Shown here piece by piece: positions 1 through 6,694 of a DNA stretch of 32,550 nt. Each line of letters begins with the position of its first letter. Position 1 is the first letter of the stretch. Source of the DNA: UBA1149 sp963579235 (GTDB taxonomy: Bacteria; Desulfobacterota; Binatia; UBA1149). Location: positions 1 to 32,550 of the forward strand of contig CAUZFM010000019.1 of the NCBI GenBank assembly GCA_963579235.1. The letters run 5' to 3'. A program made the translations under genes and the position numbers. The notes under the pieces were generated by a model, which made no database searches, was not told the DNA's origin, and saw only the letters and a program-made list of their open reading frames with translations.

Positions 1-2
1 AG

Positions 3-275
3 AAGGTCGCTAGGAAGAAGGTAACCAAGAAGAAGGCTACCAGGAAGAAGGCTACCAGGAAAAAGGCTACCAAGAAAAAAGCTACTAAGAAGAAGGCCAA
101 GAAGAAGGCCAAGAAAAAGGTAGTCAGGAAGAAGGCCAAGAAAAAGGCCAAGAAGAAGGTAGCCAAGAAAAAGGCTACTAAGAAGAAGGCCAAGAAAAAG
201 GTAGCCAAGAAGAAAGCCAAGAAGAAGGCTACCAAGAAAAAGGCCACCAAGAAGAAAGCCAGGAAACGAAGGTAA
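3..275 (+). CDS. Histone H1-like Lys/Ala-rich DNA-binding protein, C-terminal part (5' truncated by window edge)
   Basis: The reading frame is open from the window edge to TAA at 273-275 and gives about 90 residues made almost only of Lys, Ala, Thr, Val and Arg. It repeats units such as KKKAT, KKKAK and KKKVA and ends in RKRR. This is the composition of the C-terminal tail of eukaryotic H1 and of bacterial H1-like proteins (AlgP, Hc1/Hc2, BpH1 types), which bind and compact DNA non-specifically. The start and any N-terminal domain lie outside the window, so whether this is a pure tail protein or a tail fused to another domain cannot be told. The AAG/AAA-rich repeat makes the DNA purine-rich and prone to slippage, so repeat number may vary between strains. 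The gene is followed by hairpins and a strong terminator. The compositional class is certain; the exact family is not. Confidence 0.8.
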   Translation, partial: KVARKKVTKKKATRKKATRKKATKKKATKKKAKKKAKKKVVRKKAKKKAKKKVAKKKATKKKAKKKVAKKKAKKKATKKKATKKKARKRR

Positions 276-286
276 CTAATCCGATT

Positions 287-328
287 GAGCCTGCCCGGCC
301 GTTGCCTCGGTGACTTTCGGGCAGGCTC
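287..328 (+). other. 11-bp inverted repeat downstream of the histone-like gene
   Basis: The arms gagcctgcccg (287-297) and cgggcaggctc (318-328) are perfectly complementary around a 20-nt loop, starting 12 bases after the stop codon. There is no T-run, so on its own it is not a classical intrinsic terminator. It could protect the 3' end of the mRNA or cooperate with the terminator 40 bases further on. Confidence 0.5.
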
Positions 329-366
329 TACCCGACGACGAAACAAGAACCCTTCGTGGTTCAAGG

Positions 367-399
367 GGCCTCCCGGCAAGTGCCGGGAGGCCTTTTTTT
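367..399 (+). terminator. Strong intrinsic terminator after the histone-like gene
   Basis: An 11-bp GC-rich stem (ggcctcccggc with gccgggaggcc), loop aagt, is followed at once by seven T. It ends transcription coming from the histone-like gene and isolates it from the SCP-2-like gene. Confidence 0.92.
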
Positions 400-479
400 G
401 TTTGGGGTTTTGCGCGCCGCGGGTGGGCGCATAAGTGGCTCCTTCTGCCGCCGGTCGGGGAGGGAGATAACCGTTCCGG

Positions 480-508
480 TTGACTCAGGTTCACTCCACG
501 CTTAATAC
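480..508 (+). promoter_or_regulatory. Candidate sigma-70 promoter for the SCP-2-like gene
   Basis: TTGACT (480-485) is followed after 17 bases by TAATAC (503-508). This would start transcription about 45 bases before the ATG at 562. The -35 is near consensus and the -10 is weak. The short palindrome aaccg-ttc-cggtt overlaps the -35. Confidence 0.35.
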
Positions 509-561
509 GCCATCGACCGCGTGGTCTTGCTCAAGAGCGCGGCAAGGGGCGGAAGTTAAGC

Positions 562-903
562 ATGGTAAGGGCCGACAACATTCAGCAGGTATTCGAAGAG
601 ATGCCGAGGCGCTTCAACTCGGCGGCCGCCGCTGGATTGACGGCTGTCTACCAGTACGAGCTTTCCGGCGACGGTGGCGGCACCTGGCACGTGGTGATCG
701 CCCAGGGCGTTATCGAGGGAGACCTGGCCCAGACCGGGGCCCATCCAAAGCCAAACATTTCGATAACGATGTCGGGCGCTGATTTTCTCGACATGGTCAA
801 CGGCGAACTCAACCCCCAGATGGCCTTCATGGGTGGCAAGCTGAAGATCAAGGGCGACATGAGCCTCGCCATGAAGATGCAGCAGATCTTTCCAACCGGC
901 TGA
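562..903 (+). CDS. SCP-2 sterol-transfer family protein
   Basis: This 113-residue protein matches the single-domain SCP-2 fold: an N-terminal helix, a beta-sheet with the segment WHVVIAQGVIEG (about 42-53), then the pattern NISITMSGADFLDMVNGELN (65-84) followed by AFMGGKLKIKGDM (88-100), the family's hallmark C-terminal half. SCP-2 proteins hold a hydrophobic ligand (fatty acyl, sterol or other lipid) in an internal tunnel and act in the cytosol. There is no signal peptide or membrane segment. The start is the ATG at 562, with ggcgga about 8 bases upstream. It stands alone, convergent with cysH. The ligand and role cannot be read from the sequence. Confidence 0.85.
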   Translation: MVRADNIQQVFEEMPRRFNSAAAAGLTAVYQYELSGDGGGTWHVVIAQGVIEGDLAQTGAHPKPNISITMSGADFLDMVNGELNPQMAFMGGKLKIKGDMSLAMKMQQIFPTG

Positions 904-941
904 CCGCGCCGCTGGGCGAGGCGCTTGCGCGTCCCTGCCGC

Positions 942-1709
942 TCAGGAATCTTCGCTTGAAGCAGGGTCGCCGTTTGCCGGTTCCGTAAGCTCGGGGCTGT
1001 TTGGGCCGCCTTCGTCCAGTACGGTGTGTATGCCGCACTCGCGCTTTTTAATGCCGGCCCAGCGTCCCGACCTCCCTTCGCCGAGCGAGGTGCAGGGCGC
1101 GCAGCCTATCGAGGCGTAGCCCTCGTTAAACAAGGGGTGCTCGGGCAAGCCGTGGGCGTTCAGGTACTTGTAGGTGTCCTTTGACGTCCAGCGGGCCAGC
1201 GGGTTTATTTTAACCACGCTTCCGGCCAGCTCAACGTGCCCCATAGTGGCCCGTTCTTCGGTCTGGTTACGCCGCCGGCCGTTTATCCAGGCCGAGGTTC
1301 CGTCCAGCGCTTTTCTCAGCGGCTCGACCTTGTTGATCTTGCAGCACAAGTCCGGGTCTCTATCGTAGAGCTTGTCGCCGTGTTTGGTTCGAAACTCCTC
1401 GGCGCTCATCTCGGCTTCAAGCTGTCTCAGGTTGAGGCCCAGCAGTTTCACGATGTCGTCGCGGTACTTCAGCGTCTCGGCAAAGTGAAACCGGGTTTCG
1501 ATGAATACCACCGGAATGTCGGGTTTTATGGTACGCAGCATGTGCGCAAGTACCACGCCGTCGTGCTGAAAAGAGCAGGTGAGGATGATGTTCTCGGGGA
1601 ACTCGGTCACCGCCCAGCCCAGGATCTGTTCGGGCGAAGCCGTCTCGAACCTGCGGTTGAGCTCTGTGAGCTTGGCCTGGGATATCAGCGCTTTCGGACT
1701 GGCAGCCAT
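942..1709 (-). CDS. cysH: Assimilatory adenylylsulfate (APS) reductase, CysH family
   Basis: This 255-residue cytosolic enzyme of assimilatory sulfate reduction reduces APS to sulfite using thioredoxin or glutathione. The adenylate-binding segment is at TCSFQHDGV (44-52). A Cys pair at 122-123 and the CxxC at 203-206 are the four [4Fe-4S] ligands that mark APS reductases (EC 1.8.4.10); PAPS-only enzymes such as E. coli CysH lack them. The catalytic Cys is C225 in the ECGIH motif, followed by a poorly conserved acidic tail. The ATG lies 26 bases from the divergent anmK start, so the two genes must share promoter DNA. No other cys genes are nearby. Assignment to the Fe-S class is firm; preference for APS over PAPS is inferred from the cysteines. 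Confidence 0.93.
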   Translation of the reverse strand: MAASPKALISQAKLTELNRRFETASPEQILGWAVTEFPENIILTCSFQHDGVVLAHMLRTIKPDIPVVFIETRFHFAETLKYRDDIVKLLGLNLRQLEAEMSAEEFRTKHGDKLYDRDPDLCCKINKVEPLRKALDGTSAWINGRRRNQTEERATMGHVELAGSVVKINPLARWTSKDTYKYLNAHGLPEHPLFNEGYASIGCAPCTSLGEGRSGRWAGIKKRECGIHTVLDEGGPNSPELTEPANGDPASSEDS

Positions 1710-1723
1710 CTACTTAAAATGAC

Positions 1724-1731
1724 AGTATAAT
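1724..1731. promoter_or_regulatory. Back-to-back -10 elements between cysH and anmK
   Basis: The plus strand reads TATAAT at 1726-1731 and the minus strand reads TATACT across 1729-1724, so one near-symmetric 8-base block could serve as -10 for both divergent genes. Neither side has a convincing -35. On the plus side the expected start point falls at about the GTG of anmK, which suggests a leaderless or very short-leader message. Confidence 0.4.
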
Positions 1732-1735
1732 CGTA

Positions 1736-2941
1736 GTGTCGCAAGCAAGGGTTAAAGCGCGGCCGCTGGTCGTGGTCGGTTTGATGTCGGGCACATCTCT
1801 TGACGGGGTGGACGCAGCGCTGGTCAGGATAGTGCGCAGCGCCGGTGGCCGGGCGGCCATAAAACCGCTCGCCTCGCTCGTGAGATCCTGGCCGCGCGGC
1901 TTGAGGCAGCGCCTGGTGGATGTTTGCGAGGGGCAGGCTGTGAGCGTAGCCCAACACGCGGCGGTTTCACTCGATCTCGCGAAGATCTTTGCCTCGGCGG
2001 TGGAAGACGTTCTGTGCGCCGCTCGAAGATCCACACCGCCCGACCTCGTGGCCAGCCATGGCCACACGCTGTGTCACCTGCCGGCGCGCAATACAGTTAC
2101 GGTGCAGGCAGGCGACGGCGCGCTGCTGGCCGAACTCACGGGCACGACTGTCGCCAGCGATTTTCGTGTGGCCGATACGGCCGCGGGTGGACAGGGTGCG
2201 CCGCTGGTCCCCTTCGTTCACCACGAGTTGTTTTCCCATCCCCGGCACGACCGCGTCGTGCAGAACCTGGGCGGCATAGGCAACGCGACCTTGCTTCCCG
2301 CCGGACGCGATACAGCCGCCGTGGGTGGCAGCGACACCGGTCCTGGCAACATGCTCATCGACGGCTGCGTTGAACTGCTCAGCTCGGGGCGTCACCGCAT
2401 GGACAAGGGGGGACGCATGGCTGCCCGCGGCACGGTTAACCGGGAGCTGGTGGCGCAGGTAATGCGGGCGCCTTTCTTTCGAAGGAAACTACCGGCCTCC
2501 ACCGGCAGGGAAGAGTTCGGGCGGCACCTGGCGGCCGGACTGGTGGAGTCGGGCCGCCAGCGTGGCCTCGCCGACGACGACATCGTGGCCAGCGCGACCA
2601 TGGCCACGGCGGTAGCCATGCGGCGAAGCCTGTCGCGCATGGGCATGCCCGATCCGCGCGAATTGTTGCTCTGCGGCGGCGGCGTACTGAATCCCTCGCT
2701 GGTGGCGATGATAACCGAGGCTTTTCCTTCTTCGCAGGTGAAGTCGGTAGCAGGGTGTGGCGCGGACCCCCTCATGCTCGAGGCCCAGGCTTTTGCGCTG
2801 CTCGGCTTCTGCCTGGTCGAAGGCCGCGCGGCGGGCCTGCCGGCCGTCACCGGGGCCGCCGGCGCGCGGGTACTGGGCAGGATAAGCCCGGGAGCCAACT
2901 ACAGGGGCACGCTGTTGGCGCCGGGCCGGCGGAAGGGTTGA
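1736..2941 (+). CDS. anmK: Anhydro-N-acetylmuramic acid kinase
   Basis: AnmK hydrolyses the 1,6-anhydro ring of anhMurNAc and phosphorylates it to MurNAc-6-P in the cytosol, an early step in peptidoglycan recycling. The ASKHA-type signatures are present: GLMSGTSLDGVD (15-26), ADTAAGGQGAPLVPF (146-160), NLGGIGNATLL (177-187), DTGPGNMLID with the likely catalytic Asp at 200, and a C-terminal GGGVLNP. Its 401 residues fit the family (about 370). The frame opens at GTG 1736 without a Shine-Dalgarno. The conserved fold begins only around residue 11, so an internal GTG at 1772 remains possible. The stop overlaps the next gene's TTG start, and amgK and murU follow, which supports a salvage role. A puzzle: AnmK makes MurNAc-6-P, which needs a 6-phosphatase (MupP-like) before AmgK can act, and none is visible here. 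Confidence 0.93.
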   Translation: MSQARVKARPLVVVGLMSGTSLDGVDAALVRIVRSAGGRAAIKPLASLVRSWPRGLRQRLVDVCEGQAVSVAQHAAVSLDLAKIFASAVEDVLCAARRSTPPDLVASHGHTLCHLPARNTVTVQAGDGALLAELTGTTVASDFRVADTAAGGQGAPLVPFVHHELFSHPRHDRVVQNLGGIGNATLLPAGRDTAAVGGSDTGPGNMLIDGCVELLSSGRHRMDKGGRMAARGTVNRELVAQVMRAPFFRRKLPASTGREEFGRHLAAGLVESGRQRGLADDDIVASATMATAVAMRRSLSRMGMPDPRELLLCGGGVLNPSLVAMITEAFPSSQVKSVAGCGADPLMLEAQAFALLGFCLVEGRAAGLPAVTGAAGARVLGRISPGANYRGTLLAPGRRKG

Positions 2942-4023
2942 GAGACCTGCGCATAGAAACGTGGCTCGACGCCACCATCGCCGACCTGTGGCCCGGTTCC
3001 CGGTGCGAGTCCCTGGCCGAGGTCGCTGGTGACGCCTCTTCGCGTGTTTACGCCAGGGTTTCACTGTCGGGCAGCCAACAAGGGGGAGACAGCTGCCCCT
3101 CGTCGGTGGTGCTGATGATACTGCAGGACGCGGGCGTGGCCATGTCATCCGACGAGCTGGGCGTTTTTGCCGAGGGCGGTCCCGACGAGCTGCCTTTTGT
3201 CAACGTGCTGCGATTCATGGCCCGCTCCTGTGCCGCGGTTCCGCGGCTCTACGCGGTTTCGGATGCCAACGACCTGCTACTGCTCGAAGACCTGGGCGAC
3301 ACTGCCTTGTGGGACGCTGCGGTTCTGGACGGCGCTGACCCGGTGGCGTTGTTCGCCGCTGCGCTGGAGCTGCTCGCGGCCCTGCAACACGACTGCATCG
3401 ACGACGGCAGTGGCTGCTACGCCTTCGGCCAGGCCTTTGACCACGAGCTGTTCACCTGGGAAGTCGATCACTTTCTCGAGTACGGGCTATTGCCTGCTGC
3501 GGCGAGCGGCATCGATGAGTGCCGGGCCGAGCTGGGCCTTGTCGTGGACAGGCTGGCGGCCCTGCCGCGCGTGTTCTGTCATCGCGACTACCACGCTTGG
3601 AACCTGATGGTGCAGGGAAGCGGTGACGACGACCTGTGCATTCGCCTGATCGATTTCCAGGACGCGCTGATGGCGCCCTCGCTCTACGACGTGGCCTCGC
3701 TGTTGACCGACCGCGTGACCCCTACCCTGCTGCAGCCCGAAATGGAGAGCGAGCTTCTCGCTCGTTGGCACTCGCTGGCAGATTCTGCCGTCGGCTTGTC
3801 CTTCGACCAGGTGGTTGAGCAGTACGAGTGGCTGGCTTTGCAGCGGGTGCTCAAGGTGGTCGGCAGGTTCAACTACCTGGCCACGGTGAAGGGCAAGCCG
3901 GCCTACGCCCGCATGCTGCCCGGCGTGGTGGCTACCGCGCGGCGCTTTGCTGCTCGCGTCGAAGGCCTGCCGGTAACCCGTCGGTTGCTGGACGAACAGG
4001 TGCGTGAAAAGGTGCCCACGTGA
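2938..4023 (+). CDS. amgK: Cell-wall sugar kinase, MurNAc/GlcNAc anomeric kinase type (APH fold)
   Basis: This aminoglycoside-phosphotransferase-fold kinase is predicted to phosphorylate the anomeric carbon of MurNAc (and GlcNAc), giving MurNAc-1-P for MurU. Starting at TTG 2938, which overlaps the anmK stop as TTGA and has ggaagg just upstream, it is 361 residues long; AmgK proteins are about 340. The AmgK-like features run in order: GDASSRVYAR (31-40), LLLLEDLGD (113-121), the catalytic loop HRDYHAWNLM (215-224, base D217), the Mg-binding IDFQDA (238-243), and RVLKVVGRFNYL near the C-terminus. The open frame extends upstream inside anmK, but nothing supports a start there. Its position between anmK and murU makes AmgK much more likely than a generic phosphotransferase. 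Confidence 0.88.
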   Translation: MRDLRIETWLDATIADLWPGSRCESLAEVAGDASSRVYARVSLSGSQQGGDSCPSSVVLMILQDAGVAMSSDELGVFAEGGPDELPFVNVLRFMARSCAAVPRLYAVSDANDLLLLEDLGDTALWDAAVLDGADPVALFAAALELLAALQHDCIDDGSGCYAFGQAFDHELFTWEVDHFLEYGLLPAAASGIDECRAELGLVVDRLAALPRVFCHRDYHAWNLMVQGSGDDDLCIRLIDFQDALMAPSLYDVASLLTDRVTPTLLQPEMESELLARWHSLADSAVGLSFDQVVEQYEWLALQRVLKVVGRFNYLATVKGKPAYARMLPGVVATARRFAARVEGLPVTRRLLDEQVREKVPT

Positions 4024-4781
4024 CAGGCATGATACTGGCGGCCGGACTTGGTACGCGCTTGCGGCCGTTGACCGACAATACGCCCAAGGCCATGGTCCCG
4101 GTCGCGGGCCGTCCCCTGGTTGATTACGCGCTCGACACCTTGCTGGCGGCCGGTATAACCGACGTGGTTATAAACCTTCACCACTTCGGCGAACAGATAC
4201 GCGGCCACCTCGGCGACGGCTCGGATCGCGGCGCGCGTATTCGCTACAGCGAGGAGCACCCCCTGCTCGACAGTGGCGGTGGAATTCTGCGCGTGCGTCC
4301 CATGCTGGGCGAAGGCGCGTTCGTGACGATCAACGCTGACACCATAGTGGACGTGGAACTCGCCGAGGTGCTTCGCTTCCACGAGCAGCACCAAGCCCTG
4401 GCCACGCTGGTGTTGCGCAAGGACGCCGACATGGACCAGTTCGGTGTCATCCGCACCGACGGCGAGGGCCGCGTGCGCGGGTTTCTTGACTCCCGCGACC
4501 CCTCGGTCGAAGGAGTGCTGGAGCCCTGGATGTACACCGGTGTGCAGGTACTGGAACCGGAGGTGTTTGATTTTATGCCCGCGGGCGGCGTGTTTTCTAT
4601 CACCAGGCAAACTTACCCACGCATGGTCGTGGCCGGCGAGCGCGTTTTCGGGTACATTTTTAAAGGGCGTTGGCTCACGGTCGGAACGCCCGAAGAGCTG
4701 GAGTTGGCCGAGCTGGCCCTGGCTGGGCAGGCAGCGGGCCGACTGGGTTCTATCGGTGGCGAGCGGGCGGCGGAGAACTGA
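4020..4781 (+). CDS. murU: N-acetylmuramate-1-phosphate uridylyltransferase (MurU type nucleotidyltransferase)
   Basis: This single-domain sugar-1-phosphate nucleotidyltransferase is predicted to turn MurNAc-1-P plus UTP into UDP-MurNAc. The NTP-binding signature LAAGLGTRLRPLTDNTPKAM occupies residues 6-25. It is followed by VINLHHFGEQI (50-60), the GDGSDRGARIRYSEE region, the LDSGGGI sugar-nucleotide loop and VTINADTIVD with the metal-binding Asp. At 253 residues it lacks the C-terminal beta-helix of GlmU, as MurU does. GTG 4020 overlaps the amgK stop (GTGA); ATG 4029 is an equally plausible start giving 250 residues. Related enzymes acting on mannose or glucose 1-phosphate look alike, so the MurU call rests partly on adjacency to amgK and anmK. 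Confidence 0.87.
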   Translation: MTGMILAAGLGTRLRPLTDNTPKAMVPVAGRPLVDYALDTLLAAGITDVVINLHHFGEQIRGHLGDGSDRGARIRYSEEHPLLDSGGGILRVRPMLGEGAFVTINADTIVDVELAEVLRFHEQHQALATLVLRKDADMDQFGVIRTDGEGRVRGFLDSRDPSVEGVLEPWMYTGVQVLEPEVFDFMPAGGVFSITRQTYPRMVVAGERVFGYIFKGRWLTVGTPEELELAELALAGQAAGRLGSIGGERAAEN

Positions 4782-4782
4782 C

Positions 4783-6132
4783 TTGGGTATCAGCATAGTA
4801 CAGAAGAGCGACCTCTCGGTTCGCAAGAAGGACGCCAAGGTGGCGTTGGTGCTCGCTGGTGGTGCGGTCACCGGCGGGGCTTTCAAACTGGGTGGCATCA
4901 AGGCTCTCGACGACTTCCTCATCAACTGCAAGACCACCGACTTCGATCTCTATGTCGGCCTGAGCGCGGGCGCGCTGCTGGCCGCGCCACTGGCCGCCGG
5001 CGTACCGCCCTCCGAAATGTTACGGGCACTCGACGGGTCATCGGTGCAGTTTTCACGGTTTCGGCCCGGCGATTTTTACGGGGTAGACGGCGGCGACTGG
5101 GTAGGCAAGCCCGTTGAGTACGTGCTCGACCTGATGACTTACCTGCCGGGCATAGTCGTGGACATGTTTTCGCAGGCCCCCGACCTGGTCGAAGAAGTCA
5201 GGCCGGCGTTGGGCGTGTTTGCCCGCTACCCCTCGCTCAGCTCGCTGCAGGACGTGGCCATGCCGATAGCCCGCGCGCTGTTCGCCCGCCGCATTCCGTT
5301 TCCCACCGACTACCTGCCCTCGGGCGTGTTCACCAACAACGGCATCGAGCGCTACATGCGTCACAACATGGAGAACAATGGTTTTCCGAACGAGTTTCGC
5401 AGCCTGCAGCGCTACACGGGCAAGGATCTATACATATCGGCCATGAACCTCGACACCGCCGAGCGCGTGGTGTTCGGCCACGACGAGGATTGCTCGGTCA
5501 CGGTGTCCGAGGCCATACAGGCTTCGACCGCGCTTCCTGTTTTCTACAAGCCGGCGCGCATCAACGGCGTTGACTACGTGGACGGCGGCGTACGCCGGAC
5601 GGCCAACATCGACGTGGCCATGGAGCACGGCGCCGATCTCATCATCTGCTACAACCCTTTCAGGCCGTTCTCCAACCGCGTGACGCATCGCTACGACGCT
5701 GACCGCGGAACCTTTGTGACCGAGGGAACCCCACTGGCCGACCAGGGTGTGGGCACGGTCATAAACCAGGTGTTCCGCACCCTGCTACACTCGCGTATCC
5801 AGTACGGACTGCGCGCCTACCAGGACGACCCCAACTTCCAGGGTGACATCATCGTGATCGAACCCACCGAGTCGGACACGCATTTCTTTTCGATGAACCC
5901 GGTGGCTTTCTGGGAAGGGCCGCGTGCTGGCCGGCACGGCTACACCTCGGTGACGCAGTCGATCGAGAACCACTACGACATCGTCAAGCAGATACTCGGG
6001 TCCTACGGCATCCTGATGACCCGCAGGGAAGTCCGCGAGGGGCTCGAGCGCATGAAGCGTCACAGCTTCGGCGAGGGCGGCGGCGATGTGCTGGTGCGCG
6101 ACGTCCCGCGCCGCGACCTCAACGTGGCCTGA
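4783..6132 (+). CDS. Patatin-like phospholipase family protein
   Basis: This 449-residue serine hydrolase has the patatin Ser-Asp dyad: nucleophile elbow GLSAG (59-63, S61) and catalytic Asp in VDGG (D267). The oxyanion-hole loop near residues 25-32 reads AGGAVTGG rather than the usual GGGxRG, so the usual Arg is absent. There is no signal peptide or clear transmembrane segment; a few moderately hydrophobic stretches near 112-128 could touch a membrane. The start is taken as TTG 4783, with GGAG 7 bases upstream and 1 base after the murU stop. The much longer upstream open frame only overlaps murU out of frame. It closes the MurNAc-salvage operon and is followed by an 11-bp hairpin. The substrate is unknown; lipid acyl hydrolysis is the family expectation. 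Confidence 0.85.
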   Translation: MGISIVQKSDLSVRKKDAKVALVLAGGAVTGGAFKLGGIKALDDFLINCKTTDFDLYVGLSAGALLAAPLAAGVPPSEMLRALDGSSVQFSRFRPGDFYGVDGGDWVGKPVEYVLDLMTYLPGIVVDMFSQAPDLVEEVRPALGVFARYPSLSSLQDVAMPIARALFARRIPFPTDYLPSGVFTNNGIERYMRHNMENNGFPNEFRSLQRYTGKDLYISAMNLDTAERVVFGHDEDCSVTVSEAIQASTALPVFYKPARINGVDYVDGGVRRTANIDVAMEHGADLIICYNPFRPFSNRVTHRYDADRGTFVTEGTPLADQGVGTVINQVFRTLLHSRIQYGLRAYQDDPNFQGDIIVIEPTESDTHFFSMNPVAFWEGPRAGRHGYTSVTQSIENHYDIVKQILGSYGILMTRREVREGLERMKRHSFGEGGGDVLVRDVPRRDLNVA

Positions 6133-6138
6133 GCGATT

Positions 6139-6177
6139 CTCGCCGGCCCGCGCCCCGGGGCTGCCCGGGCCGGCGAG
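6139..6177 (+). terminator. GC-rich hairpin after the patatin gene (no T-run)
   Basis: The 11-bp perfect arms ctcgccggccc (6139-6149) and gggccggcgag (6167-6177) begin 7 bases after the stop codon. No T-tract follows, so this is a weak intrinsic terminator or an mRNA-stabilising 3' end. Its position marks the end of the salvage operon. Confidence 0.55.
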
Positions 6178-6249
6178 GCTGTCAGCCGGCCGCTGTCTTC
6201 AGCTGATCAAATACCCTGTTGAAGCAGCAGTAATGCTTGCGCCTTCACG

Positions 6250-6278
6250 TTGACTTGCCGCCCCGCGGTGGCAATAAA
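6250..6278 (+). promoter_or_regulatory. Candidate sigma-70 promoter for nuo set 1
   Basis: TTGACT (6250-6255), 17 bases, then AATAAA (6273-6278). Transcription would start near 6285, leaving a leader of about 55 bases to the ATG at 6341. The -35 has 5 of 6 consensus bases and the -10 has 4 of 6. It lies in the only sizeable gap upstream of the ten-gene set. Confidence 0.45.
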
Positions 6279-6340
6279 TCGGCGTTCAGTGGGCGCGTGC
6301 CGAGGCCCTTTTGCATGGCGCGGCAGGCCTGCGGCAGCTG

Positions 6341-6694
6341 ATGTCCCAGTATATTCCTGTTCTTGTCACTTTTGCTCTCGCGGCGGTCATCGTCGGCGTG
6401 ATGGTGACGATCAACTCTTTCCTGGGTCCGCGCAGTCACAGCCGCGTAAAGGACGAGTCGTTCGAGTGCGGCAACGAGCCCACCGGCCCGGCCTGGGTCA
6501 GGTTCTCGATACGGTTCTACATCGTGGCGATTCTCTTTATCGTTTTTGATATCGAGGTCGTGTTTCTTTACCCCTGGGCAGTTATTTTTCGTGAGCTCGG
6601 CTTGTTCGGCTTCATCGAGATGCTGATGTTCGTGGGCGTGCTGGGAGTGGGCTTTGTGTACTCCTGGCGCAAGGGGGCTTTCGAGTGGAGCTGA
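6341..6694 (+). CDS. nuoA: Complex I subunit NuoA (set 1)
   Basis: NuoA (ND3) is a small membrane subunit at the junction between the quinone site and the proton-pumping arm. From ATG 6341 it has 117 residues and three membrane segments (about 4-26, 58-80, 88-107). The conserved loop FECGNEPTG (41-49) carries the Cys that reports the active/deactive transition in mitochondria, and the acidic patch FDIEVVFLYPW is at 69-79. An in-frame TTG at 6311 with GAGG five bases upstream would add 10 residues; ATG 6341 is preferred because family members begin near this point. The gene runs 10 bases into nuoC, leaving no room for nuoB, which normally follows nuoA. Confidence 0.93.
   Translation: MSQYIPVLVTFALAAVIVGVMVTINSFLGPRSHSRVKDESFECGNEPTGPAWVRFSIRFYIVAILFIVFDIEVVFLYPWAVIFRELGLFGFIEMLMFVGVLGVGFVYSWRKGAFEWS

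Larger units (their letters stand above)
276..561. other. Intergenic region with three hairpins, a terminator and a candidate promoter
   Basis: No gene is recognisable here. The left half holds an 11-bp perfect inverted repeat (287-297 with 318-328), a small hairpin (gaacc/ggttc near 347-362) and the intrinsic terminator at 367-399. The right half holds a candidate sigma-70 promoter at 480-508 for the SCP-2-like gene. Short open frames in this stretch on both strands lack ribosome binding sites and family features, so they are not called. Confidence 0.6.

Noticed and set aside
1..275. Repeat array that could be a CRISPR or non-coding satellite
   Set aside because: The repeats are degenerate at the DNA level, keep one reading frame with no stop until 273-275 and encode a known type of Lys/Ala-rich tail. 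There are no constant repeats with unique spacers.
2755..2937. N-terminal extension of the AmgK-like kinase upstream of 2938
   Set aside because: The extra residues are Arg/Gly/Pro-rich shadow of anmK. TTG 2938 has GGAAGG upstream and gives the normal family length.
4444..4782. N-terminal extension of the patatin-like protein upstream of 4783
   Set aside because: This part of the open frame lies inside murU in another frame and encodes Trp/Arg-rich shadow sequence. The TTG at 4783 has a well-spaced GGAG and directly follows the murU stop.
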